From Ignavibacteria bacterium (GTDB taxonomy: Bacteria; Bacteroidota; Ignavibacteria; Kapaibacteriales; UBA2268): a stretch of 49,730 bases of DNA. The notes beneath the pieces are model-generated. The model ran no database searches and had not been told where the DNA came from. It saw only the letters and a program-made list of their open reading frames with translations. Made by a program: the position numbers and the translations under genes. Below are positions 44,601 to 49,730 of the stretch, piece after piece. Where the stretch lies: the NCBI GenBank assembly GCA_016844745.1, contig JAERMQ010000047.1:1-49730 (forward strand), given 5' to 3'. Position 1 is the stretch's first letter, and the number at the start of each line of letters is the position of its first letter.

Positions 44601-44922
44601 AAGTACTACCCGAATTGATTACCAAATGCCAGATGGTTGTTATAAAGAATTTACAACCCTTAAAGGTGAGGGTATCAATACTACGCTTGTTGAATCAGAT
44701 AATGAAGAAAGGACAATTTTAGTATTACATTCATCTGGTGATAATCTTTATTTTTCAATCAATCGGATAAAAGGATTAAGTGCTATAAAAATATATAATA
44801 TATTTGGAGAAAAGGTATTTGAATCGGAATTTAAACCTAGAATAGATGTTAATTTTCTAAATACCGGTATTTATTTTTTGAATTATGAAAACAGGGTTTA
44901 TAAATTTATAATAGTGAAATAA
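41638..44922 (+). CDS. Large T9SS-secreted protein with VWA domain, beta-propeller-like repeats and Ig-like domains
   Basis: 1094 residues from the ATG at 41638, which has AAAGGTGG upstream; an earlier in-frame start at 41587 would not give a good signal peptide. A signal peptide ends near LHCQS. VWA domain at about 100-310: MIDAS motif DNTAS (108-112), later FLTDGDPT. Choice-of-anchor-D-like beta domains follow (about 320-430). SBBP-like repeats (about 520-790: GLSLALTKDGHYVYAGGYFD and ITGVCVDADGNAIVTG) may form a propeller. Two more HYDIN/ASPM-like domains lie at about 800-1000. The C-terminus (IKIYNIFGEKVFESEF ... NTGIYFLNYENRVYKFIIVK) is a type A Por sorting domain. Probably a surface adhesion or binding protein. 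Confidence 0.85.
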   Translation: MITLYQNFVRRNPFLQKSSLCVLITIFMTICIAKLHCQSFEVSPVSSGSFPKVGVTISATDAFGNPYDSLSVNNFTILENGINMSASMSMTCRKDTIEPELSVILLIDNTASMTWPDSLGGKRFEWVLQGAEAFIKTIKFTGRTKVAIMTFNNSPSVLVPFTNKRDELLDSLKYIKWGGQTFYEEAFIKPLPDTGAAFYFDLGNQPKGMKRVIVFLTDGDPTREPNAEKIIKACNDNTINVYSLTLAFPMNDSLAKVSKLTGGKSYEVHTKDETKEIYYLIAMDLMSKKVCDLSWISSFSCTELDRIRDVSVTFKMLKETKSRRYTAPPISVAKIELSNTILSFGDPPANTSVLQTVVITARNQRAVLTGIEFKPPGYFQVIDWGGSPPPYLLDTNQSRTITIQFNQAKKGYRYCTATIKTSTCDQDLTLVGGLNKILLIEPQSGGIYSSCDDGINIKWAGVDPATKVTISYSTNSGISWRLLKNNATGLSFIWDKNYNPPPPIGKNLRVKVTVTQNPYFMAAVGFGDVESEKGLSLALTKDGHYVYAGGYFDSTFNIGTQQLETVKYRDGFLVQFDENLIFKWANKIGSPGRDSITGVCVDADGNAIVTGVCYSGVVFGIAIPSNLIDDKPYCFVAKFRKSDGSVMNYAIFGADNINPNFEIWGKGIKHDFASGKTYIYGGYRNKFSSKNPNRDPNINLTYAPPKPGDSLLFWAVLKPNFDWDTLQKINFPNYAGYSTTTDTDANGNIYGTGGFRRDTSFGTINLKNHGLSDAYIYKYGGTQGGADSCLDFSMVSPSLSISSNAEDFGDCKLWNPVMMKTPITITYNGPPQRISFLSDILTGNNAGDFRAEPPLTGTTINSGETKQLVLYFTPSDIGHRAAQYTIRADCMLEQAINLVGTGLCTFQINSFVDMGKVEMNRKMDSSFICVLKNVNPPPYLLICNPKIVPSNTDFQITDLQGNPISQKPLASGECMDIKITFRPTGIGLSTTRIDYQMPDGCYKEFTTLKGEGINTTLVESDNEERTILVLHSSGDNLYFSINRIKGLSAIKIYNIFGEKVFESEFKPRIDVNFLNTGIYFLNYENRVYKFIIVK

Positions 44923-44931
44923 TGGAAATTG

Positions 44932-45027
44932 AATAACCCCTCCCTAACCCTCCCCGAAGGGGAGGGAATTGTAACTATCTTATTTATCAATTCCCTCCCC
45001 TTCGGGGAGGGTTAGGGAGGGGTTATT
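44932..45027. repeat. Perfect 39-bp inverted repeat with nested hairpins
   Basis: Arms 44932-44970 and 44989-45027 are exact reverse complements with an 18-base loop. Each arm itself contains CCCTCCCCGAAGGGGAGGG, a nested palindrome, so a cruciform with three hairpins is possible. It lies between convergent genes and, followed by TTTTTTT on the plus strand, may terminate both. Its sequence differs from the CCCCCTAACCCCC elements but is similar in style. Confidence 0.92.
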
Positions 45028-45046
45028 TTTTTCAAAACATTCATCA

Positions 45047-46498
45047 TTATTCATTACAATATTTCCCGTTGATTCTTAATTTGGTTTTTGGCAAGAGGTT
45101 GCATATTCGTGTAATTTCAGCGTTGGAAATTTCACCCCACAATTCAAGGTTATCTATCTTTATTTTTGCCATTTCATCAGGAATTTTAATTCCATCAACG
45201 AATATTATTTCCAAACTACTTATAAATTCTAAATCTAATAATTCTTGTGGAACGGTTCGAACTCTAATACCTAAAACTTCATTCCCAAACGAAAAGCCAG
45301 TTTCAGTAAATTTATTTTTCTGTTTTTGTTTCTCTTTGAAAGAATTTTTTTCAATCTCCTTTTGTATTAGTTCATCTTTTAAACTAATGTTATCAAGTTC
45401 TTTCTTTTGAATCTTCCAGCCTATTTCCGGTTTTAATGCAAAAGTTACAGGGTCTTGTTGTAATCCAACAAATCCGGCGCAAAATTCCAAGGGAGTTGAT
45501 ACAGTTTTATCAGGATATACCTCCACAAATTCAAAATCAACATTTACAATTTCAGAAGGTAAATCGCCTGTGCCATTTAACTCATCCAGATTATTTCTTT
45601 TTCCCCATTTATCATAAGGGAAAAATTTGACAATCCATCCATCAATAATATTTGGAGCGCCGTATTTGTCTGCAGAGTGCTCTTTGAACATTTTCCGCCA
45701 AAATCTTTTACTTATATCTCCTTTTGAGGCATCGACAAATTCCTCCAATATCGGTTCAATTTCATCAATCCACCAGTCAAGTTTAAATTTTCTTATATAT
45801 TTTGCTTTATCCAGAACCTTTTGCCAATCCTCCGGTGTTCCCTCTAAAGTAATTTCGGGAATGCCGCAAACAAATCTCATAACAATATATTCAAAATAGG
45901 GTTTCATTGCTACCATAATGGTAATTTCAGATGCAACTTTTGAAACAGGGGTTGTTGTTGTGAAATCGCATGTTAAAGTATTAATTAATTCCCTACCTGT
46001 AAATTTACTGATTTGTTCGGTAAATTCTGGAAAAACACTTTCCCAGGGACTATCAGGATTATTAAGCCGGATACAATCATTCCTCACAATCAAACTTATT
46101 TTGCCTGAAAAATCGACGAAATAGTTTCGAAGTTCCTCGGAATTATTAATCACATGCAATGAAAATCCCTGGCAAATCAATAGCCAAATCATATCCGGCG
46201 ACAATACAAAAGGTCTGTGGTCGGCATAAGCCTGATACATCCCTCGAAAAAATGATTGTTCACCAAATATCACTAAACTATCTGGCGCTTTACTTTTAGC
46301 AATAATATTACTATCAACTATGTATTCATAGAAATTATTGGGTTTAGGAAATTCCTTAAGTTTTTGGATTTTACCATAAGGTGCAAGTGGTAATAATTTT
46401 TCAGGCTTTGATAATTCTTCAATTTGGAAGGTAATACCATTCTTTGCAGACAAAATAAATGGTATGAACATAAAGAAAAATATTTGTTTGGTTTTCAT
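45047..46498 (-). CDS. DUF4419-domain protein, exported
   Basis: A 483-residue protein with an N-terminal hydrophobic signal-like segment (IFFFMFIPFILSAKNG). The body (about 75-355) has the DUF4419 pattern: AYADHRPFVLSPDMIWLLIC, then LIVRNDCIRLNNPDSPWESV, then YGAPNIIDGWIVKFFPYDKW. The last 100 residues include a Lys/Glu coiled-coil-like stretch and a closing region of short strands (about 410-480). Biochemical role of DUF4419 is not known to me. It is convergent with the VWA protein across the 39-bp inverted repeat. Confidence 0.8.
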   Translation of the reverse strand: MKTKQIFFFMFIPFILSAKNGITFQIEELSKPEKLLPLAPYGKIQKLKEFPKPNNFYEYIVDSNIIAKSKAPDSLVIFGEQSFFRGMYQAYADHRPFVLSPDMIWLLICQGFSLHVINNSEELRNYFVDFSGKISLIVRNDCIRLNNPDSPWESVFPEFTEQISKFTGRELINTLTCDFTTTTPVSKVASEITIMVAMKPYFEYIVMRFVCGIPEITLEGTPEDWQKVLDKAKYIRKFKLDWWIDEIEPILEEFVDASKGDISKRFWRKMFKEHSADKYGAPNIIDGWIVKFFPYDKWGKRNNLDELNGTGDLPSEIVNVDFEFVEVYPDKTVSTPLEFCAGFVGLQQDPVTFALKPEIGWKIQKKELDNISLKDELIQKEIEKNSFKEKQKQKNKFTETGFSFGNEVLGIRVRTVPQELLDLEFISSLEIIFVDGIKIPDEMAKIKIDNLELWGEISNAEITRICNLLPKTKLRINGKYCNE

Positions 46499-46531
46499 GG
46501 TTTTAAAGATTTATTATTTTACATTGTTTGC

Positions 46532-46783
46532 CTATTCCCAGGGATTAAATAATTTACATCCGGTATTGATAAAATCTTTTGTATTTCTATTTAAATCAAG
46601 CTCAACTCCATAAAAAGGAGAATTCCTGAAAAATTCAACTAAATCATTTTTGGGAGATTGAACTTCTTCCTCTTCAATAATTTTTATTTCAACGGTATAA
46701 ATTTTAGTAGTTTTAATTTCCTTTGGCTTTTTCCCCCGCCATTTTATTCTATTATTTTGCAAAACTGCTTTAAATGTTTCCAT
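46532..46783 (-). CDS. VapB-like orphan antitoxin
   Basis: An 83-residue acidic protein. The N-terminal METFKAVLQNNRIKWRGKKP and the DLVEFFRNSPFYGVELDLNR segment match a family of antitoxins found upstream of PIN-domain (VapC) toxins, whose usual ending is 'FF..SPl.GveLdleR'. No VapC gene follows; instead the DUF4419 gene is next on the same strand after 33 bases. The final 20 residues (KDFINTGCKLFNPWE) look unlike that family and may be a remnant of the lost toxin junction. Confidence 0.5.
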   Translation of the reverse strand: METFKAVLQNNRIKWRGKKPKEIKTTKIYTVEIKIIEEEEVQSPKNDLVEFFRNSPFYGVELDLNRNTKDFINTGCKLFNPWE

Positions 46784-46942
46784 AATGAATTTCCTTTTCT
46801 TGATTACCTTTTCATAATTTATAAGGCGTTTGGAATTAATAATTATTTTTTTGATGATATTTATTTAATAATTTAATAAATGAATACTCTACAGGAACTA
46901 TGCAAATCAAATCTATAAAATTTTCTCTTTAAAAAAGGAATT

Positions 46943-48073
46943 TTAAAATAAAGATTTTACTTCATTATTTCTTTGATTTTGACCTTTTACTCTAAATTCA
47001 TTTAGTTCAGTGACTTTATATTCTGTTTTTCTTTTCTCAAGTATTCCTGTAATTTGGACTGTTTTATTAGTATCATGAGCATTAACCGCTTTATGATAAT
47101 CTTCTGAACTTAGAGAAATTAGAACCCCCCAACCTACATTATCGATAGTTGTTCTCATTTTTATTGAGTTTTTATCTCCGTCAACATCCCTGGAACTGAG
47201 TTGAACTATCTTACCTTCCAAACTCATTGGTTTAATTTCGTTAATCCTTTTTTTAACTTCTTTTGCAAAATTCAATAAATTTCCCAATTTTTTCTCGGTT
47301 AAACCTGTTACACTTAACTTTTTAGGTTTTTCAATTCTTAATAATTCAAAATCAACATCCATTAGGTCAATACTATGATAAAAATCACGTAATTTTTCAG
47401 TTATATTAACACTAATATAATCTTTATCTTTTAACAATTCTTCATCAGATGGTTCAATAAACTCTTCCAATAAAATTTTGGTGTTTATGTAATTGATAAC
47501 TTCAAAAAGTTTGTTATTGACAACAAATCCTTTAATCCCGGATTCAAAAATATTTTTTATTTGAATATCTTCTTCATTCGGTAGTTCAACTTTTGTAATT
47601 AAACTTCCTGGCTCATTTTTAATAAATCTAACATAGTTAATATACCTTTCAGCCTCTTCAATTTCTTTTTCAAATATATGAGGTTTTTTAAGAATTGTAA
47701 AGGATGCAGTCTCATAAAGAATATTCTTTATTTTACTTATAATATTTTCAAATTGTGCTAAAAGTGGTTTACCATCTTTAATATTAATATGTTCCAAATG
47801 AAACTTCAATATCTGTTTATTATCAATTACAATCTCAGATAAATCATCAGCACTTTCTTCATGTATTTGAGACAAAATCTCGATTATTCGTTCAATGTTT
47901 GAATAAAAGTCCGATTTATCAATTTGATTTGGGAGATAAAGTTTAAAATCACTTTCAATATTTAATTTCAAATCAGGTATAAAAAAGTCATATCTATTAT
48001 TTGAACCTTCCAATTCCCATTTACGATCGATAAGGTAAGTTTTTATATTGTTATATATTGATATTTTGTCCAT
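46943..48073 (-). CDS. Protein of unknown function with OB-like C-terminus
   Basis: A 376-residue soluble protein. Residues about 1-75 and 100-260 are alpha/beta with many charged residues and no membrane segment. The last 95 residues (EGKIVQLSSRDVDGDK ... ISLSSEDYHKAVNAHDTNKT ... VQITGILEKRKTEYKVTEL) have the order of strands with an 'EDY..A..AH' loop seen in small OB-like nucleic-acid-binding domains. I do not recognise the whole. The ATG begins one base after the stop of the stub at 48075, so it is the second gene of a pair whose first gene has been cut. Confidence 0.7.
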   Translation of the reverse strand: MDKISIYNNIKTYLIDRKWELEGSNNRYDFFIPDLKLNIESDFKLYLPNQIDKSDFYSNIERIIEILSQIHEESADDLSEIVIDNKQILKFHLEHINIKDGKPLLAQFENIISKIKNILYETASFTILKKPHIFEKEIEEAERYINYVRFIKNEPGSLITKVELPNEEDIQIKNIFESGIKGFVVNNKLFEVINYINTKILLEEFIEPSDEELLKDKDYISVNITEKLRDFYHSIDLMDVDFELLRIEKPKKLSVTGLTEKKLGNLLNFAKEVKKRINEIKPMSLEGKIVQLSSRDVDGDKNSIKMRTTIDNVGWGVLISLSSEDYHKAVNAHDTNKTVQITGILEKRKTEYKVTELNEFRVKGQNQRNNEVKSLF

Positions 48074-48074
48074 A

Positions 48075-48214
48075 TTAACTAAACTTATTAAATATTTCCT
48101 TAAAATTCTTAATGCTAATTAAATTTTCAAGTTTTATTTCAATTGTTCTTGTAGATTCATTACTTGTTAACTCTTTTTCATTTTCCGGATAATACCAATA
48201 AGCGCATTTTCTTA
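48075..48214 (-). pseudogene. 3' stub of a gene interrupted near the IS4-type element
   Basis: Reading on the minus strand toward 48075, the frame encodes about 46 residues: KIRKCAYWYYPENEKEL, then TIEIKLENLISIKNFKEIF, then a TAA one base before the 376-residue gene. A TGA blocks the frame at about 48216, next to the sequence ACTGTCCGGTAAAA that looks like an insertion-sequence end. The upstream part of the gene is missing. No family recognised from the stub. Confidence 0.55.
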
Positions 48215-49557
48215 TTTTTAATCACTACTGTCCGGTAAAAATGTAAAATAAGAATTTTCAATCAATAAGCCATTGAAAAACAATATTCTCATTTTAAATT
48301 TTAAAAAGTACCCCCCCTTAATATCACGAATAATCAAATAATGCCAACTGCTCCTCAGTTTTATTAGTTAAATACTCCCAATCAGAATCCGGTGATTTGA
48401 GAAATTTAAACAAATCAATATAGGTCATTAAATGAAATCTGACAACAGAAACTAAATTTGAAAATGCCCACTTCCGCTGTGCCTGCTTCTGAATAACCAG
48501 CATTAGAAGTTGTACAATCAAACACACCCAAATTTGTATTTCTATTGCATTTTGAGTATCTCCCAAAAAATATTTCAATGGGAAATTCTGTTTTAACCGC
48601 TTGAACAGTAGCTCAATCTGCCAGCGTCTTTTGTATATCTCTGCTATTATATCTGCAGGTAACTCAAAATTATTGGTTATGAATTCATACAACTTATTAT
48701 GTTCATCAGACCAATAAACTATTCTTCTTAGCTCTATGGATTTGCCGTCCTTTTCTACTTTTATCTTTTCGTCTTTTAATACACCATTGTCTGTGCCTTC
48801 CGGTATCTCAAATTCTTCCATGCTTGACCAGACAGCATTATCTTTCTGACGGGTTATAAAATATACTCCTTCAAGCGACCATTGCAGATATTGAATATAA
48901 TCGTTATAACCTTTGTCAAATACTACTATTGAGCCTTTCTTCAAATCCAAATTCTTTAAAAAAGTATGGTCATGTGTAGCCGCTGATGTAAACCTTACAA
49001 GTATTGGCACGTCTTCTGAAGCATTTATCATCGTGTGCATCTTTATTCCGCCTTTTTTCTTTCCGTTTATCGGATTGCGTCCTACGCCTTTCAAGATTGC
49101 TCCGAACAAGCTTATCGTAGTCGAATCAACTATTTTCAAATCATTGAATACTGTGTGTTTCAGCTTGCTGTCCGAGATAACCTTACCGTATTGATGATAT
49201 AATCCGAAATAAATATCGCCAAACACCTTACTATTTCGATTCCGGTTAGCATCCGATATAGTGCTGCGTTTGGGAAAGTATTTTATTCCTAAATGATTAA
49301 TTTTTCCTTCACATGCAAGTATGATGCCTGTTATCTCCCTAAGAGATGTGCAACCGCTAAGCACTACATATATCATAGTTATTAGATGATCTATGGTTTT
49401 AAACTTTTTATAATATCTATCGCTGTTATTTTCTTTTGCTGTCCGGTAAATTTTGTACTTGTCTAATAAATTTAATATTTGACTTATTACCGGTATTCCA
49501 GAATTTTTCTTATTTTTGCTCATTGTTAACTATAGCTTCCAATAAATAATAGTTAAT
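48215..49557 (-). mobile_element. IS4-type insertion sequence, outer ends not resolved
   Basis: The span contains a complete IS4-type transposase gene. The inner limit is set by the ACTGTCCGGTAAAAATG-like sequence at 48227 next to the truncated gene, and the outer limit by the stop of the IS630-type gene at 49558. I could not find a matching inverted end beyond the transposase start, so target-site duplications cannot be named. A TTAACTAT ... ATAGTTAA hairpin lies between 49525 and 49557. Confidence 0.55.
48324..49523 (-). CDS. IS4-family transposase, intact
   Basis: A 399-residue DDE transposase. An N-terminal region of about 110 residues (YKIYRTAKENNSDRYYKKF, IVLSGCTSLREITG-like) precedes the catalytic core. 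The acid residues are D133 (KIVDSTTISLF), D203 (VVFDKGYNDY) and E304, and the IS4 signature Y-x2-R-x3-E-x6-K is exact (Y297, R300, E304, K311 in EIYKRRWQIELLFKRLK). No frameshift or stop interrupts it, so it may still be active. An IS630-type gene lies directly upstream in the same direction. Confidence 0.93.
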   Translation of the reverse strand: MSKNKKNSGIPVISQILNLLDKYKIYRTAKENNSDRYYKKFKTIDHLITMIYVVLSGCTSLREITGIILACEGKINHLGIKYFPKRSTISDANRNRNSKVFGDIYFGLYHQYGKVISDSKLKHTVFNDLKIVDSTTISLFGAILKGVGRNPINGKKKGGIKMHTMINASEDVPILVRFTSAATHDHTFLKNLDLKKGSIVVFDKGYNDYIQYLQWSLEGVYFITRQKDNAVWSSMEEFEIPEGTDNGVLKDEKIKVEKDGKSIELRRIVYWSDEHNKLYEFITNNFELPADIIAEIYKRRWQIELLFKRLKQNFPLKYFLGDTQNAIEIQIWVCLIVQLLMLVIQKQAQRKWAFSNLVSVVRFHLMTYIDLFKFLKSPDSDWEYLTNKTEEQLALFDYS

Positions 49558-49730
49558 TTAATACAAACACACCCGATTATTGTGAAGTACCTTCCCATTG
49601 TACTTGTCATCCACGTAGTCAACTATCGAGGATTTTAATTCATTAATATCATTGAAGTTACTCCCATTTAACAATTCCTTCTGCATTTGTCCGAATAGGT
49701 TTAGTTCAATTTTATTATAGTATGGTGCAC
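49558..49730 (-). CDS. IS630-type transposase, C-terminal part, running off the window
   Basis: The minus frame is open from the right edge to a TAA at 49558-49560. It encodes 57 residues: APYYNKIELNLFGQMQKELL, then NDINELKSSIVDYVDDKYNG. This matches the C-terminal segment of IS630-group DDE transposases ('AP.ysp.lN.IE..w..lK..l...nf.s...L...I..fi..yN'). The last catalytic Glu would be E9 of the visible part. The N-terminal two thirds lie outside. Canonical SP.lNpIE is changed to YNKIEL. Confidence 0.7.
   Translation of the reverse strand, partial: APYYNKIELNLFGQMQKELLNGSNFNDINELKSSIVDYVDDKYNGKVLHNNRVCLY

Noticed and set aside
48227..49450. The two CTGTCCGGTAAA copies as the terminal inverted repeats of the IS4-type element
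   Set aside because: They are in direct, not inverted, orientation and the second lies inside the transposase coding region.

Overview
The window reads as chromosomal DNA of a low-GC member of the Bacteroidota / Ignavibacteriota / Kapabacteria group. Three observations point there. Two large secreted proteins end in type IX secretion (Por) sorting domains. Several genes, and the tRNA, are preceded by the TAnnTTTG -7 element used by Bacteroidota sigma factors. A glycogen synthase gene sits next to a DUF4270-like lipoprotein and an outer-membrane barrel, as in Bacteroidota. The assignment is by gene content and motifs only; no 16S rRNA gene is present.

Layout. 1-2.7 kb: an accessory edge with a decapitated GIY-YIG nuclease remnant, a RidA protein carrying a signal peptide, an SRPBCC protein, an antitoxin with a truncated RelE/ParE toxin, and a HicA-like toxin with its probable antitoxin. 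2.7-5.1 kb (minus): chromate-transporter-like gene, moaC, mobA and a lipoprotein. 5.3-8.3 kb (plus): an orphan ABC-2 permease, a HepT-like protein without its catalytic motif, a class V aminotransferase and a small protein. 8.6-11.4 kb: two exported proteins of unknown function. 11.4-13.7 kb (minus): a single-chain nuclease/DNA-methylase fusion. 13.8-18 kb: HDOD protein, biotin ligase, hslV-hslU. 18.2-22.5 kb (minus): glgA, DUF4270-like lipoprotein, outer-membrane protein. 22.6-25 kb: mtnA, class II aldolase, arsC. 25.1-28.5 kb: lipoprotein and a T9SS cargo protein. 28.8-34.6 kb: kbl, a TMTC-like membrane/TPR protein, a DMT transporter and a clpB that stops after its first ATPase domain. 34.6-38.4 kb (minus): M50 protease, a hypothetical protein, hypF. 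38.6-40.6 kb: a methylase-like remnant, tRNA-Gln, prs, rplY and a clear terminator. 40.6-46.8 kb: secreted proteins, including a 1094-residue von Willebrand A / T9SS protein and a DUF4419 protein. 46.9 kb to the end (minus): an unknown 376-residue protein, the 3' stub of its upstream partner, an IS4-type transposase and the tail of an IS630-type transposase.

The intergenic spaces are unusually rich in long perfect inverted repeats (28 to 41 bp arms) of at least two sequence families, plus 7-bp-phased AT-rich arrays and a 14-bp tandem array. Some repeats supply or touch the 3' ends of genes. Much of the accessory content is damaged: the truncated toxin, the GIY-YIG fragment, the half ClpB, the methylase remnant and the gene cut near the IS element.

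The candidates most worth following are the nuclease-methylase fusion, the HicA-like pair, the MtnA-aldolase pair, the secreted/cytosolic RidA, the half-length ClpB and the IS-interrupted two-gene module at the right end. I did not find a complete system that I could call new with confidence.
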